This document shows positions 12,263 to 22,596 of a stretch of DNA of 64,000 nt, one piece after another. The stretch is from Ecdyonurus torrentis. Lineage: Eukaryota > Arthropoda > Insecta > Ephemeroptera > Heptageniidae. A model generated the notes under the pieces. The model made no database searches. It saw only the letters and a list, made by a program, of their open reading frames with translations, and was not told where the DNA came from. Position 1 is the stretch's first letter; every line of letters begins with the position of its first letter. The stretch lies in assembly GCA_949318235.1 (NCBI GenBank), contig OX439131.1:37116828-37180827 (forward strand), read 5' to 3'. Both the position numbers and the translations under genes were made by a program.

Positions 12263-12264
<2 letters not shown>

Positions 12265-13645
12265 CAAGACCAAGAGCAACTCAGCACCCTAACACAGAGT
12301 AAAAAATACATGGTCAGCAAAATTTTGTACGGCCCTGTATAATAAAATCATGAAAACTTGGCAAAGCTTCTAAATGTACTGTATATTTAATATTTTTAGG
12401 TACATTAAGTAATTTTCAACTAGAAACCTTGAATGTCTTTTCCAATTACCTCATAAAATAGTATAAAAACTACATTCTTTTTTATTTCCCTGATTTGCAT
12501 TCAAAAGTATATAACTATAATTATAAAAATTTATTTTTTTAAGTGCATCATATGAATAATTAACATTCAACTAGCTCACGTTTCTTTGCTTCTAAACTTT
12601 ATTTTCTATAGTATAATGAATAAGTCATCTTAAGAGTTTTAATTTATCTTGTTAGAATACTTTAATGCTTAAATTAAAACTGGTTTTATTGATAATATTT
12701 TACTATTTTTTTATGCTGCACTTTTGAGGTAAAAAAAAAAAATAATAATAAATAAAAAGTTTTTAAATTGCAATAACTGTAATTAAGCTATCAAAACTAC
12801 CAACAATTGAACTTTGATGGTAATTAAATTCAGACGCGATTTGTCCACGTCACTCCTGCTATTCTAACAACAAAAAAAGTGTACTTAATCTGAGCAACAC
12901 TGTAAAGTTTTTTATTCCAGTATTGCAATCATAATTGCATTTGCCGCTTTTCTAACTATGTAATCGTTTTTTTTATCATAAAACAAAGTTATAAATTATT
13001 TTATATTAAATTCTTTAATACTTCAGATTAATTTCATTATAAAAACATTTATCTTTTTAATTTTAAAAGTTTTTTTTTTAAAGAGTAGAAAAGAAAAATA
13101 ATAGAAATAAAAATAATTGTGGTAGTAAAATTTTAAAGAGGTAAAATATATATTTTTTACTATTTTTAAGTCAATCTAATTATGGTTTTAATTAGAACAC
13201 TATTCTTTAAATACATTTTTTAAATATGTTTAATACTCTTAAAAAATTAATAATAATGTCACTAAAAAAATTTAAAGTTTTTTTTTCTTTGTACAACCAA
13301 CATGTAACATGTATAATTGTTGTTAATAGTAAATTATATTGATTAATTAAGCATAATTAAAATAAATAGCTTGAATCATAAACATATTTAAATGCATTTC
13401 TGTCATAACATTTTAAATAAACATTTCATATACATATATTACAGTTTCTTGGCACAATAGCAAACATATAAAATACAATAAATATTATTTTTATTACTAA
13501 ATATCCATATTACCTGACTTAAATGCACTTGGCATAAATCCCACTTTATATACGTTAGAATTTTGTTTTAAGTTTGGTTTTAAAATAACAAACAAACAAA
13601 CAACAAATATGTTGACACCTGCAAGTTAAAATAGTTCATGATATT

Positions 13646-13650
<5 letters not shown>
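12263..13650. other. AT-rich non-coding stretch
   Basis: Long AT-rich segment with only short A and T runs. A joined splice-like TATTTTTAG/GTACATTAAG at about 12391-12409 is weak. No gene or element is seen. Confidence 0.5.

Positions 13651-13651
<1 letters not shown>

Positions 13652-13732
<81 letters not shown>
13652..13732 (+). repeat. (AT)n microsatellite, about 81 bp
   Basis: Perfect AT array, first of a pair separated by only about 93 bases of unique DNA. Confidence 0.95.
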
Positions 13733-13733
<1 letters not shown>

Positions 13734-13820
13734 CACACAATTTTTGTGACGTGTATGTATAGGTAAGAAAATATAGATACTAGCACCATGAGCGTGGGTT
13801 TACTTTCAGATAGCTGTATG

Positions 13821-13825
<5 letters not shown>

Positions 13826-13911
<86 letters not shown>
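13826..13911 (+). repeat. (AT)n microsatellite, about 86 bp
   Basis: Perfect AT array seeded by TATGTATG on its left. Second of a close pair. Confidence 0.95.
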
Positions 13912-13913
<2 letters not shown>

Positions 13914-14302
13914 TTAACCACCCATGTATTTAACACATGTGCAAAAGGGCTAAAGTAATTCATTACCTTATAAACTCTAGATAAACTAGCTGTTTGTTAG
14001 TAGAATAATCTGTGAAGTTTCTTGTATCCCACAAATTTGTACCTATACTCTATACTTCTCCTACCTTTATATTTCGCTTCACTGCCCTTCAACAATTTAT
14101 ATTTTAAATTAGGTTTAAGTAACATGAAAATCACTACTTGCATCTTAAACTGTATTAGTGCCAAGTATTTAATTTTCAAGAGATTTTTATTTTTCCGCTT
14201 GTCAAACTCAAAGTATGTTTACCTGTATTATAATCAATAATCTTGAGCTATAGAGTAGAAGATTAAGTATCAAGTCTCGGGTTGATGAACTAGTAATATT
14301 AC
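13912..14302. other. AT-rich non-coding stretch
   Basis: Frames on both strands at about 14000-14240 overlap each other and show no domain. No element boundary lies within it. Confidence 0.45.
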
Positions 14303-14805
14303 TACAGGGACAAAAATAAACACGTAATAATTATGCTCACTCTAAAAAATGGTGCATTATTTTAGTTACGAATAATAACCTATTTAAGATAATCACTTTT
14401 ATTATAATAAGTAGCATTTATAAGAAGCTAAAATAATACATTTTAGCAAATTACTAACAATAGCTATTAAAATAGCCTATGGAAACTTAAAACATCTTCA
14501 AAGAACTTAAATTAGCTATTTTTAATAACTTGCTAAAATGCATTATTTGAGCTACTTATAACAACTTAAAAGTAATTATCTAAAATCAGTTAGGATTCGT
14601 AACTAAAGTAATGCACCATTTAGATCATTTTTAGCACAATTTATTCAATACAGCATAAATTATGCTATACTGCATAAAAACTATGTTAAAAACCTTAAAT
14701 ATTATATTGTACAGCATAATTATTTAATTTTTTTAAATTTAGCATTATTTATGCCATAATGACATAATTGCAGCATAAATTATGTCATTTATTCGTTCCG
14801 TGTAC
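14303..14805 (+). mobile_element. AGCATAA inverted-repeat element, copy 1 (interrupted)
   Basis: The left end is TACAGGGACAAAAATAAAC and the right end is CATTTATTCGTTCCGTGTAC, roughly inverted copies of each other. The interior contains repeated AGCATAAATTATGC-type palindromes. A separate foldback at 14345-14623 is inserted near the left end. The right end shares its GTAC with the left end of the next copy, so the two elements abut. It has no coding capacity, so it looks like a non-autonomous (MITE-like) element. The superfamily is unknown. Confidence 0.5.
14345..14623. mobile_element. Foldback MITE-like element nested in the AGCATAA element
   Basis: Nearly the whole 279 bases form an imperfect palindrome. 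The left arm begins AAATGGTGCATTATTTTAG, TTACGAATAATAACC. The reverse complement of the right end begins AAATGGTGCATTACTTTAG, TTACGAATCCTAACT. Both arms then share further blocks (AAATAATACATTTTAGCAA against AAATAATGCATTTTAGCAA). Such a structure would form a long hairpin. It interrupts the surrounding element, so it is the younger of the two. Confidence 0.7.
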
Positions 14806-15081
14806 AGGGACAGAAATAACTACGTTGTAATTTATACTACACATACTACATAAATATATCATAAATATACAATTACGTATATTTATGATACATTTATGTC
14901 AATATAACATAAATTATGCTAAATTTGAACTAAATGAATAATTATGTTGTTCAACATAATATTTATGATATATGCTATGTAACATACTGTTATGCAGTAT
15001 AGCATAGGTTATGATGTATTAAAGAAATTATGCTGGAAATGAGTTAGCATAATTATTATAAATTTATTTTTGTCCATGTAC
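14802..15081 (+). mobile_element. AGCATAA inverted-repeat element, copy 2
   Basis: Terminal inverted repeats are GTACAGGGACAGAAATA on the left and TATTTTTGTCCATGTAC on the right (imperfect). The interior has several AGCATAA or TTATGCT half-palindromes. The element is about 280 bases and abuts copy 1. It has no coding capacity. Confidence 0.6.
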
Positions 15082-16364
15082 CTAAATTTTCTACAATATT
15101 TATATATAATATAATTTATGCTGATCCAATTTAACAACATTTATGCTGTTATGACATGAATACAGCATAAATTACTTAATCGCTACTTTCTGTGTTTTAG
15201 TATTTATTGTATAGTTTATTTTAAAATGCATTATTTTATTAAAAAGAAAATAGGCTGCTTACTACAATAATATTACTAAAATGTGTGTGTATTGTGAAAT
15301 TGAAACTTTAAAGTCACTTCATGTTTTATAATTAACTTTTTGTATCAAGACATAAGACAAATTTTAATTGTGGCAAACTCAGTGCTTAAATTTGTTTTTC
15401 CATTTTGAAATCCATTGAGGATACAACTCAAAAATAATGAGCAAAAAATCGTATACAAGTCGTTAATAAAGTTTAAAAATAAAATGCCGATCTACAGTAT
15501 AATGTTTTTGGGTGCGAATTTTATTTTCGCAATATTATTTAAGGACGGTGGAGGATGGTAAAACCGGCAATGTACTTAAGCTAGTCGGGGGATAGAGGGA
15601 GGTAATCAGGCGATAAATCACAAAACTTCTCCCTCTTCCCTTATATATATTCCCTTCTGTCCAAAATCTACTGTGCAGATAAAAAAAAATTAATAATTAG
15701 ATTAAGGGTAGGGTGGAGTTAGTACACAAAAACAAACTTGATAAAGTCAAATATTTTGTTTATTACTTTTGAAATTAAGTAGACAACATCACTTATTTGT
15801 TAAAAATTCATTTTGCATATAAGTACTATAGTTACTTTTAAAAATCGTTGATTATAAATTTCACTATTAAGAAACACATAACGTAAAATATCATTCTGAA
15901 AATAAAAATTGAAATATGTGTGGTATTTTGTTTATTAATTTTGTTTCCTTTGAGTTATACGAGTATAGTTAAATTTTAATAACCACTTTTGAAACATTTT
16001 TAATGATTTTTTTTTTTTTTAACAAAGCAATTAATTTTTTATTTACCTTGAAACAACGCTTTAAGCACTTATAAAATAATTTACAACATACGTATCTCAC
16101 ATTATTTTTTTAATTCTTATTATTAGAATTAAAAATAAATTAAAATATATTAAAATACATTTATATACTTGTGTGTATAGTTAGCACTATTAAAAAATTT
16201 TTAGTACAAAAATCCTTATAAAGGACTTGCAATTTTTTTTTATCTCTGGTATAACTTATACATAGTATGTAATGAATTCTTTGTTATTAACAAACAGCAA
16301 TTACTGGGTGTTTCAAGTGTTGTTCTGGGCTCTAAAAGTTGTTACAATGAAGAGAAGGGGTTAA

Positions 16365-16368
<4 letters not shown>
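15082..16368. other. AT-rich stretch with an AGCATAA tail and one GC patch
   Basis: At 15110-15180 further TTATGCTG and CAGCATAAATTA palindromes occur without clear ends. At 15540-15660 a GC-richer piece contains GGACGGTGGAGGATGG, CTAGTCGGGGG and CCCTTATATATATTCCC, the last of which could pass for a TATA box. No gene is recognisable. Confidence 0.4.

Positions 16369-16449
<81 letters not shown>
16369..16449 (+). repeat. (GA)n microsatellite, about 81 bp
   Basis: Perfect GA array about 55-95 bases upstream of a CpG-dense, promoter-like patch. Confidence 0.95.
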
Positions 16450-16450
<1 letters not shown>

Positions 16451-16499
16451 AAGAGAAAGTTGGTTCTATTCTAAAAGTGGCAAGACTTCCTCTTTTCTG

Positions 16500-16548
16500 T
16501 CATCTCTCGCAAACAAATCGTCCGGCAAGATGGCGACGCAAGATAAAT
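16500..16548 (+). promoter_or_regulatory. CpG-dense patch with YY1-like motif
   Basis: ATCGTCCGGCAAGATGGCGA packs several CpGs into a short span. AAGATGGCGAC matches the YY1 consensus AAGATGGCGGC at 10 of 11 positions, and YY1 sites of this form are common at animal transcription starts. The ATG opens only six codons (Met-Ala-Thr-Gln-Asp-Lys, stop), so it is not itself a coding start. A (GA)n array lies just upstream. This is a candidate core promoter without transcript support. Confidence 0.3.
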
Positions 16549-16681
16549 AAAGCCTTTTTTTCACTTTGGATCATTTATCACTTTTATAAAGCTTAACGTT
16601 ATCTTATAAAGGGCTATAGCATTGCTTATACTTTAGTTGCTGTTATACCTTAAAAAAAAAGTTTTGCTATATTTTCCATAT

Positions 16682-16704
16682 AAATATATATATATATATA
16701 TATA
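16682..16704 (+). repeat. Short (AT)n array
   Basis: About 23 bases of AT. The flanking 16550-17090 is AT-rich and featureless. Confidence 0.85.
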
Positions 16705-17129
16705 CCTCTTTCCTCTTTTCTTTACTTGTTAGTTAAGAAGTATTGCTGTCAAAAATGTCACTTTAAAAAACAATCTCTTGTCACTCAAATAATTTTTATT
16801 GTGTATGTTATTTTTTATATCAGGCAATTTTTTTTTCTGATGTCCAGTTATTATTATTATTATTTTTTCTAAATCCTTAATGCCATTTATTTTAACACTA
16901 AAACTGGAATTATACTCTACTATTTTAGGACAATTTGAAAGTGTGTTGGTTTAATAATTAATTAATATACTTATATTTAATAGCATAAATTATTTGAAAC
17001 AGTGTTTGCGTATTTTAAAAAAAGAAGAATACCACGATTAAAAAAAATTGTGCCATCAGAATAATTTATAAACTGATATTACTGTTGTGGAGGCAGCTAA
17101 CTCATAGCTCCGTGTTCCTCAACGTTAAC

Positions 17130-17405
17130 GTTCGTACCACTACTGGGTGCGTACGTGAAGTGTGAGAGCACAACACGTTGTACGATGCATGTTTACACGT
17201 ATTCCCGACAAGCATTCGGGAGTTGCATGATTGGTGTGATTGCATCGAGCAGCGTGTCTAAATTTTTTCCACGGTTTTTCTAGATTGTCATGGTGAATGC
17301 CGGGCTGTGTATTTAGACCCTGACCGTTTGTGCAGTTTCAATAAGACAATGTCTTGACGGTGTTATATAAAAATGTGTATTATGATATCACAATATAACA
17401 AGCAA
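17130..17405 (+). repeat. Dispersed repeat of unknown class, copy 1
   Basis: GC-richer block that aligns collinearly with 23500-23675. Shared pieces are GGTGCGTACgTgaaG, TGTCATGGtgAATgccGGGC, CAGTTTcaataagaCaATGT and TATCACAATAT, with small gaps. Divergence is high, roughly a third of positions by eye. It has no long open frame. It could be an old SINE, a MITE or a retroelement 3' UTR. Terminal structure is not clear. Confidence 0.45.
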
Positions 17406-17838
17406 GCGAGAAAAAAAAAAGAACATATTTTTATATATTTGTGTAAATATTAAATTTTACTCAAAATATACAAAGTTATTAAATTTTTTTTTGATATAAT
17501 TTGAAGTTTTCTAAATAAAATATAAATATATATATTTTTTTCCATTATGCATTTAAGAGAAAAATCATCTTTCGTTTAATTGTGCAACATCTGTTATCAC
17601 ATATAAACATACATCGCATGTTATTAATTACATTTTAAACCAAATATAATAATTCATAGTAACAATATAAAATAATACATTGTTTGATAATATTTATTAT
17701 ATAAATTTCAATACTTTATGGAACTATTGTTTTATTGATAAAATAATCAATCCAATTTTAATCTACTATTATTCTATTTTTATTATTAACCCCTTTAACC
17801 CTTTTATGGTTTATTTTATATGTATTTATTTTCATTAT

Positions 17839-17839
<1 letters not shown>

Positions 17840-17933
<94 letters not shown>

Positions 17934-17938
17934 TATAA
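17840..17938 (+). repeat. (AT)n microsatellite, about 99 bp
   Basis: AT array with one G substitution (ATATGTATAT) near 17915. Confidence 0.95.
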
Positions 17939-18221
17939 TTATATAATATTATTTTTCTGCACACATTATTATTTCATCAATACAACCCCACTTTTAGTTA
18001 GTAATATAATATATATATCATGATCTATTATCAGTTTTTCTCATACCAATAACACCCCTATATATATAAATTTGTATGTACTACGTATATACTAGCAAGT
18101 TTAATGTAATATAATACAATATATGGTTTAGTATGGGATACTGTGGTTAAGCGTATTTATGTATGTATGCCTTGATGGAATGCTTTAACTAAGCCTATGT
18201 CATTTGTCCATAAAACCAACC
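17939..18221. other. AT-rich non-coding stretch
   Basis: Includes CACCCCTATATATATAAA, one of several C-rich-plus-TATA motifs in the window. No gene is seen. Confidence 0.45.
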
Positions 18222-18239
18222 CTCTCTCTTCTCTCTTCT

Positions 18240-18273
<34 letters not shown>
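18222..18273 (+). repeat. (CT)n microsatellite with TTCTC variants
   Basis: CT array of about 52 bases whose left part is built from CTCTCTTCTC units. Confidence 0.93.
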
Positions 18274-18274
<1 letters not shown>

Positions 18275-18748
18275 AACCCGATAAATGCTTAATATGTTTG
18301 TTGTGAACCTACTAATACCTTATATAAGTGTGAAAATAGTAATAATATGTGTTATCTAACCTTGTTTAAGTTATATAATAAAATTACAAAGATATTTTAA
18401 ATTAATGTTTTTCTATGTGATTTTCTGATAGTTGATATTTTTGTTCAATCAATATTAAATACGTAGAAATTTTATGTCTATATAAAAGTACTATAACAGT
18501 GATGTATATAAATAGAATTTTAAATATCATTAAAAGAGAAAAAAATATTTGAAGTTAAAAATAAAGTTTATAATATAGCATGATACAAGGAAAATAGTAT
18601 ATTACTGTTTACAAAAAATAAAAGTAAAAATTACAGATAAAACAAAATTTATTAAGATAATTAAAATGCAGGTCTTACAAATATATTCAAATGTTTGGTG
18701 CTACAATTATGTCAAAATTAATTATTTAAATATTTTGATACTTATACA
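18274..18748. other. AT-rich non-coding stretch
   Basis: No feature can be supported. Confidence 0.55.
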
Positions 18749-18974
18749 TTACACGTACAAAAATAAATACTATGCTACCTCATTGCATCAAAATGTATGC
18801 ATAAAAACCTTACAATTAATACTGTATTGTATATTTGTGATTATAATACATAGCATAATAGTTAAAATGTTTAGCATAATTATGTTATTCCAAAATGGCA
18901 GCATTTGTGCTTCACAATATAGCAATTATTTAATGCAGCATAAATTACATATAATTTATTTTTCACACGTACGA
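18749..18974 (+). mobile_element. AGCATAA inverted-repeat element, copy 3
   Basis: The left end ACACGTACAAAAATAAATA and the right end AATTTATTTTTCACACGTAC are approximate inverted repeats. They resemble the ends of the 14.8-15.1 kb copy. The interior repeats ATAGCATAAT, TTAGCATAATTATG and GCAGCATAAATTAC. Length is about 226 bases. The frame running through it shows no domain. Confidence 0.45.
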
Positions 18975-18977
18975 TCC

Positions 18978-19125
18978 TTAAAGGCGTAGAACACCTTGAA
19001 TAAAAAAAAGTTGTATAATATCCTAACAAACCTGAAAATCAACGTTGATTTGGTCAGAGTCATTGATTTCTAATTTATTTTTCATTCACAAAATGGTGCG
19101 AATGGGCACTGACGTCACAGCTTGT
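18978..19125 (-). mobile_element. Half copy of the TTAA foldback element found at 40600
   Basis: Begins with TTAAAGGCGTAGAACACCTTG and continues through TATAATATCCTAAC, TCAACGTTGATT, GAGTCATTGATTTC and TGACGTCACAGCTTG. It follows the reverse complement of the right half of the 40.6 kb element. The opposite half is absent: after GTCTGGTACACGCGCG the match stops. This suggests deletion of one arm, which is common for foldbacks. It directly abuts the AGCATAA element on its left. Confidence 0.6.
19110..19117. promoter_or_regulatory. CRE palindrome TGACGTCA
   Basis: Exact octamer at the centre side of the half foldback element, matching the CRE of the 40.6 kb relative. Whether it binds a bZIP factor is not shown. 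Confidence 0.3.
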
Positions 19126-19941
19126 CTGGCTTGTCTGGTACACGCGCGCGTAAATATTTTTCAATGCATTTGAACAAGTCTGTTGCTAAATAAATAAATA
19201 ACTTGTACTTCTCATCTTAAAAACCAAAAAGTACTTTATAGTGACTATATAACCAAGGAAATAAAAATATATTTCCATTGACCTGTACATACAATACGAT
19301 GTAATTAATTATATTACATGCTTGCTAAAATTAAAATATAATTATAATAACTCTGTAATTACTATAACTTTATAATATTGTAGAATCCATATTAAATTAT
19401 TTTAATGAAGTCGTTACATAAATGTAATTATAATTTATATTATTTATAAATCATATTATATTATTATCATATTTTTTTACTTAATATAATTTTTTTTCTA
19501 CAGTTTGTTTTATGTTTATGATATCAACCATATTAAAAGTCTTTCTTTTTCTCATGCGACTAAAATGATTATGTCAAATTTATGGTATCAACTGTGAATT
19601 TTTATGTAACAAATTCAAAAGTGCAAAATTCTGTTAAAGACGCAATGTAGAAATCTGAATATCAAAGTCAACCCTTGACATTTCATAAGATAGACGTAGT
19701 AGTATAAAATGATATAAATATATAATTTTTTTTTAATATTGTAACTGTCAATATTTCAAAAAATTATACATACAAAGTATTTTTTCCTACCAAAATATAT
19801 GAAATATGCACGTAAAATTTATAAAATTTATTGATTTTTCATAAAAATTAAAGTATTATAATGAAGCTTTAGATGATGATTCCAAATATAAACATAATTA
19901 TGATACTCCAAACAAAAAATACAATAAATTTTTTTACAACA
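19126..19941. other. AT-rich non-coding stretch
   Basis: After the GC-rich GGTACACGCGCGCG at about 19138-19151, the DNA is AT-rich and featureless. Confidence 0.5.
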
Positions 19942-20077
19942 ATTCTACAGGTACGATAGGACACGAACGACTTTGTGAAATTTCGTGTGTCATTTGTTCA
20001 ATGTTAAAAGATAGGGAATTTCGCCAAAAAAAAAAAATGAAAATCTATATAAGCGTGTCCTATCGTACCTATAGAAT
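19942..20077. mobile_element. 136-bp MITE with 24-bp terminal inverted repeats
   Basis: The left end ATTCTACAGGTACGATAGGA, CACG and the reverse complement of the right end differ at one of 24 positions (C against T). The interior has AAATTTCG and GGGAATTTCGCC and no coding capacity. The size and near-perfect inverted ends are typical of a young MITE. Flanking target duplication is not obvious. Confidence 0.75.
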
Positions 20078-20177
20078 CATTGTATTTTTATATTATACAG
20101 ATGGTAATAACTTATATTGGCCTTATGTTAGAAGTCTAGACTTGTAAGAACTTCAAAAGCCTCTGTACGTCTTTTTA

Positions 20178-20192
20178 CCCCCCCCCCCCCCC
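20178..20192 (+). repeat. Poly-C run (C15)
   Basis: Uninterrupted C homopolymer, unusual in this AT-rich DNA, directly left of the 13-bp inverted repeat described next. Confidence 0.9.
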
Positions 20193-20196
20193 ACAC

Positions 20197-20425
20197 TGAT
20201 AAATCATGAGACTTGACCACAGCCTCACGAACTGAGGAAAAACTTGTAAGACAAGCAACTCGTTTGCAATTTCCATTGTACTAGTCTCGTATAAGTGACG
20301 TCATGTATATGGCAGATGTTGCCTACTATGCATTTTTAAACCTACTTTGTTGGGCTACGAACGGGTGGTGGGGTATAACATGGGGATATATCTGATACCC
20401 ATGTTTAAAATATCATGATTTATCA
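20197..20425. repeat. GC-moderate block bounded by a 13-bp perfect inverted repeat
   Basis: TGATAAATCATGA at the left end and TCATGATTTATCA at the right end are exact inverted copies, about 200 bases apart. The interior is GC-richer and holds a TGACGTCA site (20296-20303) and GGGTGGTGGGGTATAAC. It could be another MITE, but the arms are short and I see no second copy. Confidence 0.35.
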
Positions 20426-20451
20426 AGTATCAGCCCTTTAAGCTACAACAA

Positions 20452-20532
<81 letters not shown>
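20452..20532 (+). repeat. (AT)n microsatellite, about 80 bp
   Basis: AT array with one phase slip near its left end. Confidence 0.95.
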
Positions 20533-20537
<5 letters not shown>

Positions 20538-21025
20538 TGTTTCATTATTCCAAAACTTTTTAACCAGTACAACATTTCTTATCAATATATTTATATTTAT
20601 ATAGCAACCTAATTTAAAATAAATACCAACTGGCACATACATATAATATAAAATGAAATGTATAATAAACTATTTAATATGAAGCTTGATGTGTACATAT
20701 AATAATAAAGTTAATTTAGTATTCTCCATTAGTATTTATATACACAATACTCTTAACACCTGGTATTTCACTTGGGAGTTAATTTTCCTTCCGTATAAAC
20801 AAGCATTACATTATGTGTGGTAGAGTAAAAAAAAAAAAAAAAATAGAGAGAGATAGAGTAAATAAATGATACATTTTGTCATAAAACATCAAGAGGATGA
20901 GAGAGAAAATAAAAATCCAGAGAAAATATAACAACCACAAAAATAAACAAAGAAAAATTTGTATCAATGTAAATACATAATGTAAGCTATATATTTGTTA
21001 TAATTTCTCATAATAAGCTTTATTG

Positions 21026-21031
<6 letters not shown>
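20533..21031. other. AT-rich non-coding stretch
   Basis: Contains an A17 run at 20827-20843. No other feature. Confidence 0.5.

Positions 21032-21070
<39 letters not shown>
21032..21070 (+). repeat. (AT)n microsatellite, about 39 bp
   Basis: Perfect AT array. Confidence 0.93.
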
Positions 21071-21073
<3 letters not shown>

Positions 21074-21650
21074 TTTAAACCGTAAAAATGAACATTTTCA
21101 GGTAAAATGTTTTCTTTGTTGCTGTGTTTGTTTTATTATTTACGTAAAGCTTGCATTTATTTCATACTTAAAAAAGTACTTTATTTTTCAGTTTTTTCCC
21201 CCTACAACTCTTTTAATAATTGTCAAAGTATGATGTATTCTATTCACAACATATCACTTTACCAACTTTTTTGTTTCTTTCAAAAAATTTATGATAAAAT
21301 ACTATGGAGAAAAAAAAAAGAAGAAAAAAAGAGAAGATTATAAATATAAGAGTTAAACACCTTTAAGTAGCTAAAAGTTTTTGACGTTATAAAAAATATT
21401 GAGTTAAGAAGAGAAAGTGCTGAAATATCATAAAATTGGTTTGTTGTCAATGAGGCACTTTAATAATAGTTAAATAATGAGATAAGTCTGTATAGAAGAG
21501 AAAAGATTACGTACACTTTACTTAAACCTATATACGGTCAACATAGTTAAGGGTGAACAAACGAACAAGTAAGATTAATGACTCTTGGTTAATACTGTTC
21601 AAATGCCTAAATACTATATATATGTGTTTTATTGTTGTTTTTATAAATTT
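21071..21650. other. AT-rich non-coding stretch
   Basis: The 78-codon frame at 21107-21343 ends in a Lys/Glu tract made by an A/G-rich run and shows no domain. No gene is supported. Confidence 0.5.
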
Positions 21651-21655
21651 TGTTA

Positions 21656-21690
21656 ACAATTTTTTTTTATTTTATGTTACAGGTAAGAAT
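21656..21690 (+). other. Candidate recursive splice site (joined acceptor and donor)
   Basis: A possible branch sequence GTTAACAAT is followed by a T-rich tract, then TTACAG/GTAAGAAT with the junction between 21682 and 21683. A strong acceptor directly followed by a strong donor is the zero-nucleotide-exon arrangement of ratchet points in very long animal introns. There is no coding DNA on either side. It fits a long plus-strand intron, but chance is possible. Confidence 0.3.
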
Positions 21691-22570
21691 TTCACGTGGG
21701 TTGACTAGATTTGATGACGTCATAAGGTAAAGTTACGTATGTTTTATGAAGACATGAGTACGGTTTTTTAATGAGAAATATAGCTGGTACAGATCTTTAA
21801 GTGTAGGTGGGTTTACGTATGTTATATATATAATTTTTTTGCAAGCATTTAAATGCATGACTGACATTTTTTACGTGGTTTAGTTAAAAAGTGTAATAAA
21901 ATCTGTTCGACCATTTTTTTTAACTTTATTCAACTTTTTCCAACTTAAAAAAAAAAAAATCTTCAAAAAAAATTTTCTGTGTGTACCTTTCTTCTGATTA
22001 AGGTTAATAATTAATGAAGGTAAAATTTTTTAATTAAAATCATGGAATATCCAAGTTTTAATAGTTCTATAAAGTAAATATTACACTGTTTTTTATATGA
22101 TGATTTTATCATCAAACGGGTGACAATAAAAAAAAAAACATCAATTAAGAGATCAACCTTTAAAAACAATCTTTGTAATCTATTTTGAAACAAAATTTTA
22201 TCAATCTGGTCAATCAAATCCCCTTACTTTCCATAGATAGCATTAACATGATTTCCATTTCTAATCTCATATAGCTATATGCATTTAGGTGAGATTCAAA
22301 GAGAAGGGTTTATTTTCTAATCGTTTAATCTTATAGAATTAATAATAAGTATAAGGGGAACTTTCGATGAACCTAAATGAATTTATATGTATATAGTGAA
22401 GAAAATTTACATAATCTATAACGTTTCCAAAAGAATAATATATAAGAAAATAATTTTTTTAACTTTTAGAAATACTTCAAATTTTCAAGTTAAAATATAT
22501 AAAAAAATAAAACACAACATGTTCCATATTCAATTTAATTTTGTTTAAATTTTTAAGGCATACTTCTTCA
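21691..22570. other. AT-rich non-coding stretch with one CRE
   Basis: Holds TGACGTCA at 21715-21722 only about 30 bases after the splice-like junction. The rest is AT-rich and featureless; a minus-strand frame at 22011-22217 is low-complexity. Confidence 0.45.
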
Positions 22571-22596
22571 TTTTTTTTTTTTTTTTTTTTTTTTTT
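22571..22596 (+). repeat. Poly-T run (T26)
   Basis: Uninterrupted T homopolymer. Confidence 0.9.

Noticed and set aside
13740..13775. TATGTATAG/GTAAGAAAA as a recursive splice site
   Set aside because: There is no pyrimidine tract or branch-like sequence upstream of the AG.
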